From assembly GCA_027422505.1 (NCBI GenBank), contig JAPQWV010000366.1, forward strand, positions 496,001 through 560,000: a DNA stretch of 64,000 nt. Direction: 5' to 3'. The DNA comes from Craterostigma plantagineum (taxonomy: Eukaryota > Streptophyta > Magnoliopsida > Lamiales > Linderniaceae). This document shows, in pieces, positions 32,637-44,131 of this stretch. Numbering within the stretch: the stretch's first letter is position 1; each line of letters starts with the position of its first letter. The translations under genes and the position numbers were made by a program. Below the pieces are notes generated by a model that was not told the origin of the DNA, did no database searches, and saw only the letters and a list, made by a program, of their open reading frames with translations.

Positions 32637-35255
32637 ATGGAAAGAGTGCAGAGGCTATTGATTGAGGTCTTAACTTCGCAACAAAGAGGTGGGCAATCTT
32701 TATTAGGAACCATAAAGATTGCAGTTTTGCCCATAGCCAAAGTCTTCACCATTTGTTTCATGGGATTTCTCATGGCTTCAAAGTATGTCAATATCTTGCC
32801 TGCAAATGGGAGAAAGCTCTTAAATGGGGTATGCAAAAGAAAGCCTTGTTTTTTGCTGTAATAAAACTTATCTATCGAAGGGAATCATTACATCTTAGTC
32901 CCTTTATTGCAGCTTGTCTTTACACTTCTCCTTCCTTGCTTGATCTTTTCCCAACTCGGACAAGCCATAACTCTGCAGAAATTGACCGAATGGTGAGAAT
33001 AAGCTGATACAAAAATCATTTACTTTTGCTTTATTAAAAACTTATTTTTTTCACTCGGTTTTCTTCAGGTGGTTTATTCCCGTCAATATCGTCATTACAA
33101 CTATAACGGGATCGATCATAGGCCTACTCGTCGCCCTTTTCGTTCGCCCTCCTTACCCTTTTTTCAAGTTTACAATTGTCCAAATTGGAATAGGTAATCA
33201 GTCTATGAGCCTTCATAGCTTATAAGTTCTGAGATTACTTGGATATGATATAATAGAAATGCCAATTTTATTACATTCAGGAAACATTGGAAACATACCG
33301 CTCGTACTAATTGGTGCTCTTTGCCGGGATAAATCGAACCCTTTCGGAGATTCAGAGAAGTGCTCCCAAGATGGAAATGCCTATATCTCTTTTGGCCAAT
33401 GGGTGGGCTACTTTATTTTGTGTTCTTGGATGTCCAAAATCGATCTTTTTTTCGCGTGCTGAAAAAAAGAAATCTTATTTCATTCTTTCCTCTTTGTTTA
33501 GGTTGGGGCGATTGTTATTTATACGTACGTTTTTTACATGCTCGCTCCTCCTCGAAATGGATCGTTCGACGTCGATGGTAGTGATCTTCCTATAAAGAAT
33601 AATCGACAGTCGAACGTTGGTAATAATCCCACGACTGTTCCTTTGCTATCTGAGATGGGTACGCCAAATCATTCGTCGATGGCAAAGAAAGATAAGGTGA
33701 ATTTGTAGAAATATTTTTTGAAGTGTTGAAAAAAGGGGGTTTTTTTTGTCTCTGAGCTTATTTAATACTTTTTGTTGTGCAGATCAAGGATTTCTTGAAG
33801 CACCTCTACGGAAAGTTGAAGATCAAACAAATCGTCCAACCCCCCATTATTGCTTCGGTATTTTGCAAACGTAGATTCAAATTTTTTTATATTGAGAAAT
33901 ACCATTTTTAACCTGATGTTTGATTGATTCAATTACAGATTCTCGCTATATTCATAGGATGCGTACCTTTCTTGAAGAAACTAGTGTTGACTTCGGACGC
34001 TCCTCTCTACTTCTTCACAGATAGCTTGGCGATTCTCGGGTTTCACTAACTTCATTACTTACATATATATAAATATGTGTGAGGAATTTTGTGTTCTTTG
34101 GCCTCATCTGAATGAAATAGCTGAATATAACAACATATTTTTGCCAGGGATGCTATGATCCCATGCATTTTATTGGCGTTAGGAGGCAATCTCATCGAGG
34201 GTACGCAACTTCTTTCACAATCCATCTACTTACGGTGCGTTTGGTATGCAGAATTCGATGCAGAAAAAGAAGAGGAAAAGCGTAATGGTACGCTTCAGCA
34301 CCATTGTGCGTTGCGCTTCACGTGTCGTACCATTACACTTTTCCCTGCATCGAATTTCCAATACCAAACGCACCATTAAGGGAAAGAAAAACATAATCGA
34401 TTTGATTTCTTTGATGTGTGTGTGTGTATATATATATGTAGGTCCAGGGAGTTCAAAACTCGGTCTTAGGACAACTGCTGCTATCGTAATGGGACGACTA
34501 CTCTTAGTCCCACCAGTGGGATTAGGCGTAGTCACGTTAGCAGATAAGCTCGGCTTTCTTCCGCCCAACGATAAGATGTTCCGATTCGTACTTCTCCTAC
34601 AGCACTCGATGCCAACTTCAGTTCTCTCTGGTAATGAAAAAATGATGAATTCGTCATTTTTGAAGTAAATAAATTTTTCCTACCGTTGTTTAGAGGGAGC
34701 ATCATTATAGGGACAATGAATTTAGGGAACAGTAAGATCTATAATTAAGCAATTTAGTGTTTATAAGCCAGAATCCTAGATTTTGTTCCAAATTCTACGG
34801 TTCCTGCAAATTTAGGGGGTGCATTATACGGACAATAACTTTCAAATTTAAGAAACTTATTGACGAAATTATACGCCTGATCCCTAAATTTCGTCAATAA
34901 ATTTCGTATAATGCACCCCCTAAATTTGCCGGAACCGAGAATTTGAACAAAATCTCGGATTCTGGCTTATAAAATGTCCCTAAGTTGCTTAATTTTGAAA
35001 CTTATTGTTTATATAACGTCATCCCTCTAAATTACATGAATGAAAAATATTAATTCCTTTCTTTTTCTCGAATCGATAGTTTTTTTTTTAACAATAGTAG
35101 AAAATTTGAAGTAATCGAACCTATTGATTATAGGTGCTGTGGCGAATCTGAGAGGGTGCGGTAGGGAAGCAGCGGCGGTTTTGTTTTGGGTTCATATCTT
35201 TGCTGTGTTTTCGATGGCGGGTTGGGTTATTCTTTACCTAAATATACTCTTTTGA
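32637..35255 (+). CDS. PILS6: PILS6-like auxin carrier (PIN-LIKES family)
   Basis: A complete 10-exon gene: 32637-32828, 32913-32992, 33069-33193, 33281-33402, 33502-33696, 33783-33857, 33939-34039, 34148-34200, 34442-34630, 35134-35255. All introns are GT-AG and the 417-codon frame is continuous. The protein has the PILS6 hallmarks: GTIKIAVLPIAKVFTICFMG, NGRKLLNG, WWFIPVN, GNIGNIPLVLIGALCRD, GDAMIPCILLALGGNLIEG and LQHSMPTSVLSGAVANLRGC. Two hydrophobic bundles (about residues 20-185 and 265-415) flank a hydrophilic loop (about 190-250). PILS proteins sit in the endoplasmic reticulum membrane and hold back auxin from nuclear signalling. An in-frame TTG 51 bp upstream is not the start; the ATG after the A tract is. 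Introns 8 and 9 each hold a MITE. Confidence 0.9.
34233..34375. mobile_element. Tourist/Harbinger-like MITE in PILS intron 8
   Basis: 143 bp with inverted ends CGGTGCGTTTGGTATGCAG and (reverse complement) TGGTGCGTTTGGTATTGGA, flanked by TTA at 34230-34232 and 34376-34378. The three-base TTA/TAA target is typical of PIF/Harbinger MITEs. The same family is found at 46584-46735. Confidence 0.75.
34689..35031. mobile_element. Foldback MITE in PILS intron 9
   Basis: Inverted halves: tttagagggagcatcat...gcaaatttagggggtgcat and the complementary atgcaccccctaaatttgc...acgtcatccctctaaa. It makes up two thirds of the 503 bp intron. Some of its arm sequence (e.g. ggggtgtcatcatatagaca) recurs near 46770-46835 in an intron of the KH gene. 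Confidence 0.75.
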
Positions 35256-35985
35256 TATTACAGGGTTTTTTATCAGTATATAAAAGCGTATGTATTTATT
35301 GATTATACGTAGGATACTTCACAAATCGTACGAGCTTTTAGATGTCTTGACATAGATAGAGATAGACAAGAGCCAGGGGGAAAAGATCATATGTACAGTA
35401 CAGTTTTTTTTTTTCCGACATAATGCAACGTTCTAAAATATCAGAACTTGTCATTTTCTTGCAGAGTAAAATGACTCGAATTATTTGCTATGTTCAAGAA
35501 TCTTTCTAAACAAACATATGAAAAAACAAAGCTGATGCTTGGGTCTTAATAAGAAATGCATCTTAATAAATATGTAGTTTAGGCTGTGTTTAGTTTGTAA
35601 GATAAGAAAACACTAGATAGTTTTTATCCTGAGATAATAATCCTAGTTTTTCACAGTTATCGTGTTCAGTTGCCACTAATGACTATATTGGATTGAATTA
35701 TTATTTTGTTCACTCACGGAAAATGTAATATTATGTCAGTCCTATAAAATAACAATTCTAACCCTCTCTTGAACAACGAAGTGTAGTGTTAAACCTGTTT
35801 TGAACACCAATTGATTCTATCTTCATGTTATTTACCATTACACATTCATAAAAGGCCATTGTTGCAGCCCTTCATCGCCAAAATAATTGATTACTCGACT
35901 GACTATTAGAAAATTAGAGATCGTTAACTTCACTTTACTGCTCGAAAATCGAGACACAGAGATCACCTCGCTCAAGTTCAGGACA
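35256..35985. other. PILS 3' flank, nothing else recognised
   Basis: The first part is the presumed 3' UTR. No clear polyadenylation signal can be chosen among several AT-rich words. No other gene is supported. Confidence 0.5.
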
Positions 35986-36285
35986 AGATATACGTAATGG
36001 CCTGCAAGAAGACGGTTTCATCATCACCAAGTTAACCAACATATGTCCAAACCTCAAAGAAATCCCCTATGCAGACAAGGTGTTTGATATATTTCCTGAC
36101 CGGCATGTTTCCATATGGAACGCGTTCGTCGGGGCATTTTTAAAGAGCATGTCCTACCATGGACTTGCAGCATAATCGTCTGCTTAAAAGTCGAAATTGA
36201 ACATTACCAGAATATTGCATTGCTCTGGTTCGGAAATGGCGGGGATGCCCACTTTTCCTCCGTCAAAAGCAATTGGTAAACGTAG
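35986..36285 (+). pseudogene. PPR (pentatricopeptide repeat) protein fragment
   Basis: Translation of about 35992-36174 gives GLQEDGFIITKLTNICPN, then YADKVFDIFPDRHVSIWNAF and VGAFLKSMSYHGLA before a TAA. This is the usual plant organellar PPR pattern (YADKVFD-P-R-V--WNA). Traces may continue to 36285. There is no start codon and no further repeats, so it is a small broken copy of an RNA-editing/processing type PPR gene located elsewhere. Confidence 0.65.
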
Positions 36286-36478
36286 CAATGGCTTTAAAAG
36301 TGGAGGGGGTAATTGGTAGCATGTATTAACTAAGTTAACTTGGCTCGATTGGATAACTTATATTGCATTTGATAGTTTATAACAACGGCCTGACATTTGT
36401 CACGGGCTATATCTTAACGGGCATTTAAAAACTGAACAAGATTATATATGATAAAATGGGCTTTATCTGGTCTAATCT

Positions 36479-37034
36479 AGTGTTATTTGGGGTGCGCCTG
36501 AGGCGCGCCTAAGCGGTGAACAAAGTGAGGCGGCCGCCAATCGCCTTGATGAAGATATGCCCATTTGAGGGTAAAATGGTCGATTACTGTAGTGTAGCTA
36601 CCGTGAAGAAGGTGAAAACCCCTAAATTTGGCTCAAATAGGCTTTGATTTGAGCTTGTCTAATTAATTTTGAAAATATATACTTCAAACATATTTAAATA
36701 TTAAAAAAACCCAAATGAGTTTGGTTTAATTTTTTATTTCTAACTTTGCAACTTAACATTCAATGTTTTTTTTATATAATTTATTAATTCTTATTAATTT
36801 ATTAAACGAAATCATCAACATTAAAAAATTTTCATAAGAAAGCATCAGCAATTATTTTATATATGTGATTTATAAGTTCTATGCATGCGTTCAATAAGAG
36901 AATGTTATAGATAATATTTATGTGATCAAAATCGCCTCAATTTCATAAGGCAACCGCCTTATTTACGCCTTGCCCTGAGGCAAGGCAGTGTGCCCTATCG
37001 TCTTTTTGCGCCTCTCGCCTTTAATAACTATGGT
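36479..37034. mobile_element. GC-ended MITE-like element
   Basis: The ends are inverted: left TAGTGTTATTTGGGGTGCGCC with GAGGCGC, right (reverse complement) TAGTTATTAAAGGCGAGAGGCGC. The interior is AT-rich. Sequences that begin TAGTTATTAAAGGCG are common MITE termini in dicots. The target duplication is not certain. Confidence 0.5.
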
Positions 37035-37123
37035 CCAATCTAACAAACTAAACGGGGCCTTAAAGACTGTTTTAATCCCACTTCCCCTCTTTTAGTACTT
37101 CCTTAATTTTCTTTAGGTTATAT

Positions 37124-38208
37124 CAAAGGGGAATTTCCCTTTTGATTCCCCTTTAGGTTTTAAAATTTTTCTTGAATATCCTTCGAATTATTTCTTCATG
37201 TTTAGCATCGATTTGAAAATTTCTTCTTGCTCAGTACTTAAAATGGTCCTTTCAACGTTGAGAAAACGAAAATACCCATGTCTCATGCCTCAAAAAAGCC
37301 AAACAAATTATTTTTTGAATGAATAATACCAATAAAACTCGTTATTATACTAAGAAAGCTGAAATTATATCAGAAATTGTAGAAATTATGTCAATTGTTA
37401 CCGTACTATACCAATAAATAACACTATTTTATAACGCAAAATTGGACATTATACCAATGAATTTGCTATTATACTATCTGTTTCCGTTTCTATACTACTA
37501 AATAACGAATTCGAATTTTATACAACGAAATTAGACATTATACCAACTAATTTTGCTGGATACCAGAAATTATAGTTACACCTTCTGTTTTCGTGATTAT
37601 ACAAATAAATAAAGTTATTGTAATTTTATACCAAAAATTGGACATTATACCTACTCATTTTGCTATTATAGCGAAAATTGTAGATATTATACCATCTGTT
37701 TCCTTGATTATACCAAACGTTATTCTAATTTTATACAGTAAATTGGATATTATAAAAACTAATATTACGATTATTATACCAAATGTTATCCTTTCTATAA
37801 ATAAATCTGGAAATTATACCGCTGTTGTCGCAATTAGACCAGAATTGAAGATTATACCAAATGGTATCGTTATTGTACCAACATTGGTATAATGTTCAAT
37901 TTTGTGGTATAATAACGCTTACAATTGGTAAATTACGACGACATTTGGTATGATGTCCAATTTTATTTCAATAAAATTATAAAAAAATGCTATTTTATTG
38001 GTATAATTAGCGATAACAATTGGTACAATTATCAAAGCAGTTGGTATAATGTTCAAATTTGATTTGAAAAAGGGTATTGTCGTACGTTCACTTTTTGGGT
38101 TATTAAACACAATTCTCGCAGATGAGTACCGAACAGGAAGAAATCTTTATAGGGTTACTAGATAGGAAGTTTAAACTTCAGGGGTACTGAAAGGGAATTT
38201 TCCCTATA
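37124..38208. mobile_element. Foldback element built from ATTATACCA repeats
   Basis: Outer inverted repeats AAAGGGGAATTTCCCTTT and (reverse complement) AGGGAAAATTCCCTTTCAG enclose about 1 kb crowded with AATTATACCA / TTATACCAA words, on the plus strand in the left two thirds and as TTGGTATAAT in the right third. The plus-strand frame at 37593-37892 only translates this repeat. Confidence 0.65.
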
Positions 38209-38643
38209 TTAAATTCAGAAACTTACACATACTTACAATCAATATTATAAGTAGATTCATACTCATACAATTTATTAACTATGACTATACGTATATTTAA
38301 TTATAACTACTATTATTAGTATTGTAGGGATCTTTTAGGCCTAATTTCAGTGCAAGCCTACATAAGCTTGTGTGGTTCCTCTAAAAAAATAATTGACAAT
38401 AGAGAGAGTTAGCCAAAACTTTTGACCAATTTTTTCGATTTATCCGATGTGGTATTGGGTTTGACACCCAACAAGTATGTATATGTATAAGATATTATTT
38501 TTTTAATGTATAGAATTAATGAGTTTGAGTGATAACATAGTTAATGGAACGGGGAGTAAAAATACTAAAATTTTCAGATTATTTGTGTGTTTGCATTGTG
38601 GGAGATGGGATGATACTTCACAATTCGTAATACAATCAACCTT

Positions 38644-39382
38644 GCTAAATACCGGTGTTTTAAAAAGCGGAATGTCTGCGCGGCGACTATTTTCATTAAA
38701 ACGCGACAACGCGTAAAAAATAAAGCATAAGTCTGACAGTTTATTTTTTTCGGAGGGAAGTCTGACAGTTTATTTTTACGAGGACAAGAGATGTTGTGGC
38801 AATGACCTTATATCATATAATGCAACACGTCTCACAAATTATTCATTTTGATTTTTCTATTTTCTTCTATCTTTTTATTACTTTTCACCTAATTACAAAA
38901 AAACCCGATTATTTGATATAATTTATGTGACAAAAATAAATAAAATTTTCTAATTTATTCTTTGTTTAAAGACGAAAAATGATATGCATATCTCATATTT
39001 TTTTTTTATATCCATAACAATATTTTTTAAAGATTGTATGTTTTAAGATTAGATAATTTAAAATACTAATTATATTTTTCAATATTTTGAAATAACGCGT
39101 CCAGTGGTTTAGATATAAAAATTTTCATTAAATTCTGATGTACATGACCTTTGTTAATATATTTTTTACATACTTTTATTGTTTGGAATATATACTAATT
39201 AGAGTTTACAATTATACCTCGTTAAAATCATTTATTTGCTTCATTTATTAATATTATGTGTCGTGGTCATTATAATGGCTTAGCTCAAAATACTCACGCA
39301 ATACGCTACGCTTTTTACGCTACGCAATATCGGCACTAAAATGCTAAGCGATGCGCAGTGCGCTTTTTTAAAACATTGCTAA
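38644..39382. mobile_element. MITE-like element with GTTTTAAAAAGCG termini
   Basis: Left end GCTAAATACCGGTGTTTTAAAAAGC and right end (reverse complement) AGCAATGTTTTAAAAAAGCGC are inverted, with further ACGC-rich sequence inside both ends. No coding sequence. Confidence 0.5.
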
Positions 39383-41268
39383 TTGATATTGATTTTCTCG
39401 AACCACTGCAAAAAAATATTGGGCCGGTGTTAAGATTAGGCCTGTGTATTATTCTACATTTATGCTATGGACCTTTATTACTTTATTCTTTTTCTATCTA
39501 TATACATTAATTTTTATTCTGCATGGCATGGAGTCCAAAGTTACAAAATAACATAGTTGAAATTGATCCTATTATTTTATTATTCTGATTTTAAACGAAT
39601 CCTAGGCAAGTGTCTGAGCTCGTATGATCAAAATATTCCCAAGACAAGAATAACAATATCCCCCTTTCTTCACATATATAAAGTGTAACTAATTAAATCA
39701 ATTGTTATGGGAAACATTTTTGAAAGAGTGGGAGCACACTTGCTGCCAGTCTTATTTGTTTTCTTTACACAAGGGAATCCTATGCAAGGTCGCACCAAAT
39801 GGGAAATGTTTAACATATAACTACATTTGAGGTTATTTTTAATTTTGAGATATATAGTTTTTAATGTCTAATAGATGAAATAAATGCAAGGATTAAATTG
39901 TAAATAATTTTGCCAGACCTAGTGACAACAACTCCTTACCTTCAATATAGGGGAACAGCATATATCGGAATTATCGCACAACACTATGAAAGCGAATTTA
40001 GAGTAACTGCACTCCTAATTAATTGGTATGCCAATTACCATAATTACGATTTTATCCTCAATTTTAAAATTATTTCAATTATATATAGTCTACATTAACT
40101 TTTTTATATACCTATAAATAATATCAAAATTAAACTTAATATTATAATTGACCTATAAAAAGTAGCTTAAATCTAAGTTAGTAATTATGTAGGCACACAT
40201 TTCGGGCGTGCGAGAAATATTAGTGCCATTTATGGTACCCAATAAAATAAATATTCCTAGCATATTGTATGCTCCGGAACTCACGCGAGTAATGAAAGTG
40301 AAGAAGTTTAAGTGGAATCGAATTCATGATCTCCATATTGAAATTCTATGACGTTGGCCGTTTACCTTCCCTATATGTGGGCAACAATTTAAAAACATTG
40401 GGTTCAAACCTTACTGTTCGGTTAATGGAAATTTACTTCTCTAACTCAAGTATTTGGGTACATTCACCTATTTTTTATAGGACGGTCATTCATAGTAGAT
40501 TGAATAAGGATAACTATTAGAAATTGAGTGCGCTTCTTAAACTCAATTGGTGATAGTAGGAGAAGACGTCTATCTTTCTATTTATATTAAGTGAGAGACC
40601 CACATAATAACCGTTTCAAATCAATTGATGTGTCAAATTTTATATTAACAAATTTAATTAAAAATATGCATAACAAGACGACAATTTTAGCCACATAAAA
40701 CTGTTCATTTCTATATTTAGTATGTTTTCTTTTTATTAAATAGATATTAATTTATTACTAATGTAATCACCCACTCCTAATCCATTTTATTTTACACACA
40801 CATAAGGTGTGCCAATAATAGTACTAATATGTTTAGCACATCCTATGCATGTGCAAATATATAAGTCATAAAAATTTATCAAATGATTAAATTGTAATAA
40901 ATCAAAATATTAAGGGTAAAATTGTAAAAAAACTAACTATTTTACGGACCAAATAGCAGTTTATACTCACCTGTCACCATTAATACTAGTACATATGCAC
41001 ATTCTATGCATGTGCACTTAAATATAATTATATTATTTTATATGTTAAATTATGTTTATATTAAATCATAAGTGTAATTTTATTGCTTTTATTATGTATA
41101 AGAAAATTGATTTGATGCTGTAATTGTAACATTTACCAATATCATGGGTAAATTTGTAATTATGAGTGATACACCAAAATAATTAGAGATTAGTTACTAT
41201 AAGCCTCTTTCACTTAATAAAATACAAATATAATAGAATAGAAATATAGTGGATTCAAGAGTTCAAAT
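39383..41268. other. Intergenic, nothing recognised
   Basis: AT-rich DNA, with repeated words such as tatgcatgtgcaaatata / cacattctatgcatgtgc at about 40843 and 41000. No supported gene; the two frames of about 60 codons near 39910 and 40326 lack any recognisable feature. Confidence 0.5.
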
Positions 41269-41270
41269 TA

Positions 41271-41945
41271 CAGTAAAACCTCTATAAATTAATACTCCAT
41301 AAATTAATAACCTCTCTACAATAATAAAATCTTCCGGTCCCGACTTGGGCTTTTGTTAAAAATCATCAAATTCGATAAGATAATAATATAATAATTTTTT
41401 TGGAAAATCCCTTTATAAATAGTAGGTCCCATTAAACTCTAAATTAATAATTCATAAACATTACAATTATAAATTATGGTAATATGCTAAAATAAGAATC
41501 TATTTGTTACTATATTTTCTTAAATTTTATCTAATTGGATTTTATCCCTAACTTTTTTAATTGCAAGTAATAGTTCCAATGTCGAGTTTTCTAGTTGCAA
41601 CAGAAAAATGTGAAGGGTTGTTGTCGCCATTTTGTGTCGCTTAATATCCCACCCCTTCTGAAAGTTGGCCGAACGATACTTAATGATATCCTGCGAGCAT
41701 TTGATGTACCTTGACTAAATTTCAAATGACATTTTTCATTAATTCACCCTTGTAAATCGTTTGAGTACATGAATATAATTAATGAAATGTATTGAATTCA
41801 TTTGTTGTCAATACATTCTAAATTTGTTAAAATTAAAGAGTCACTCTTTTAATTAATAAAATATTAATTTATCGATATATTAATATCTCTCTAAAGTAAT
41901 AAAATTTCATGGTCCCAATGTTATTAATTTAGAGAAGTTTTACTG
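41271..41945. mobile_element. TIR element with CAGTAAAACCTCTATAAATT ends
   Basis: Left CAGTAAAACCTCTATAAATT and right (reverse complement) CAGTAAAACTTCTCTAAATT form long TIRs, flanked by TA on both sides (41269-41270, 41946-41947). A related internal copy of the end motif (ataaattaataacctctct) lies near 41300. Non-coding, 675 bp. The superfamily is not certain; TA targets favour Tc1/mariner. Confidence 0.65.
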
Positions 41946-42377
41946 TACCCGGGGCTAGGACAAAGCGCAATTTGAAGCTTAAGCACAAACAAATATAAAA
42001 ACAAAAATAGGTTCCCAAAATGTATCGTGGCACAACGCCACTGCATACGTACATCTGTCTTCCAACTAAGCCAAGCTGGCAAAATCATCAAAATTTTGAC
42101 TGTATGGGACCCACAAGAAAACATAGGGCCCACTAGTCTTTGCATGCATAACACGTGTTCGATGCACCAACCAAGTATTAATCTATGTATACACATGAAA
42201 TAAATATAATTCCCAAGTTACGCCCTTTTATTGCATATATAGTATCTTTCTTACCAGTTACCCCCAACAAGCAAAAGACTACTTTTTTACCAGCTTTTCA
42301 CTACGAGAATCGGTAATACACGCACGTACGTACGAGGAAATGTCACATATATATATGTGAATCATATATTTTAGAGT

Positions 42378-42790
42378 TAATTATGATTCAACCCCCATTC
42401 AAGTTTAAAAATCGAGTTCAGCCCCTGTCAGAAAAGGCAATTAGTTTTAAGGACCTGATTTCTCATACCACTTCATCGGTTTGCGGTACCACTTCTTTGT
42501 TCTGCAGTACCACTTCTTTGTTATGCAATACCACATAATTGTTCTGCTACCACTTAGAGGTTCTGCAGACTTCATTTTTTCTGCGGTAAAAATGAAGTGG
42601 TACTGCAGAACAAAAGAAGTGGTACTACAGAACAATTATGTGGTACTGAAGAACAAAGAAGTGGTACTGCGGAACAAAGAAGTGGTACCGCAGACCGATG
42701 AAGTGGCATGACAAATCGGGTCCTTAAAACTAATTGCTTTTTCTGACAGGGGCTGAACTCGATTTTTAAACTTAAATGGGGCTGAATTGA
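42378..42790. mobile_element. Foldback element with tandem GGTACTGCAGAACAAAGAAGT units
   Basis: Outer inverted repeats of about 90 bp (attcaacccccattcaag...taaggacctgattt and complement) enclose four to five tandem units of about 21-24 bp per arm: GTGGTACTGCAGAACAAA on the right arm and its complement on the left. The opposed reading frames at 42447-42857 translate these units and are not genes. Confidence 0.8.
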
Positions 42791-42799
42791 AAAGGCCCC

Positions 42800-43057
42800 T
42801 ATATTTTAATACTAAACTTAATAACATTGTACATATAGTCACGTAACGTGATTCCACACCAAGAAATGGTTTTTTGTCCTTTTCACTTAGAAGCTAAAGG
42901 TTTCTGTATAGTGTAATAGTACTCTACATTCATATATCAGGTCCCAAAAGTCGAGATTTTGTTTTTTCTTTCTAATTTTCTCTTCTAATTAAATGAAAAA
43001 TCTTCGGGGGAGTATTTAATTACAAACGCATCCCCATGAAAATGAGTGGGAATCAGG
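42800..43057. other. Short intergenic stretch
   Basis: No feature recognised. Confidence 0.4.
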
Positions 43058-43583
43058 GTTTTTAAAACCGAACCGGACCGGCCGGTTCAAGTCGGAAACC
43101 GGCGAATCCGGTCGATTCCGGTCCGGTTCAGATTTAATTTTAAAAAATATAAAAAAAAATGAAAAACTGTTAAAATACATAGATTAATATTTAAGTAACT
43201 AGTTGTGGCCCAATGACTACCACATGGGCCTTTTATTTTCAAGGTCATGGGTTCAATTCTTTTCTACCTCAAATAAAATTTTTATTTTAATTATCTTATA
43301 GTATTTCATTTATAATTAATTTTAATCTCTTCCCAATATATTTTGCTTTTTATTTCATAGATAGCCCTAATTTATAAATTAAATTTGATATATCATTTAC
43401 AATTTACTTTTTAGATATCCAACATATTTTATTTGGTTGATTATTCATAAAATATAATTTTATTATATTTAGGAACACGGTTTTACTCCGGTTTGATTCC
43501 GATTTTATAAGGGTAAACCATTAAACCTTAAACCACTAAAATTTCTGGTTCGGTTCGAAAATCCGGTTTCATAACCTTGGTCG
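43058..43583. mobile_element. MITE-like element with AAACCG-rich ends
   Basis: Left CAGGGTTTTTAAAACCGAACC with CCGGACCGGCCGGTTC, right (reverse complement) CAAGGTTATGAAACCGGATTT with GAACCGAACC. The interior is AT-rich and includes a tRNA-like phrase (tagttgtggcccaatgact...catgggttcaattct) at 43200-43260 that could be a SINE trace. It lies about 210 bp upstream of the KH gene start codon. Confidence 0.55.
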
Positions 43584-43794
43584 GTATACGAATTGGGAAA
43601 AAGAAACCCCTTTGTCGTGTGCTGTAATTGTCCATTCGTAAGACCTTCTGCTCGTGAATCGTGATTTCTTCTTTTAATTTTTGTTTTTCCTTTCGATTTT
43701 CTCAAAAACCCCTTCTTTCTTTTGCCCTCTCTTTGATTCATCGCTTTTCTTTCCACCCCTCGCAAAAAACCCTTGAAAGTTGTTATTTCAAGGC

Positions 43795-44071
43795 ATGTCG
43801 GGACTCTACAGTTCGAACTTTTCGCCGGCGAGAGCTGCTCAATCTCCTCAGATTAGAACCACCTCGGATTCTGGCGGGTTTGTTCCCTTCGCTTACTTTC
43901 AATTCCAAGGTAGAATAAATAATCGAGTTAAAATCATCAGTTTATTTAGTTATTTTGCCTTTTTGTTTTCTTTTTTGTAGCAACCAATACTTGTCTGAAC
44001 TTTTGGCGGAGTATCAAAAGCTAGGCCCTTTCGTGCAAGCTCTCCCAATCTGTAGCAGGCTTTTGAATCAA

Positions 44072-44131
<60 letters not shown>

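Noticed and set aside
36479..37034. CpG-island promoter because of the GGCGCGCC-rich start
   Set aside because: The GC-rich ends are inverted terminal repeats around AT-rich DNA, as in a MITE.
37593..38110. Frames rich in IIPN/VIL repeats
   Set aside because: They only translate the ATTATACCA repeat array of a foldback element.
42447..42857. Three overlapping frames with repeated CRTKKWY / VVLRNKEV-type words
   Set aside because: They are translations of the tandem units in the foldback element.
43200..43262. A tRNA gene (B-box-like GGTTCAATTC)
   Set aside because: No acceptor stem or cloverleaf can be drawn; at most a SINE trace inside a MITE.
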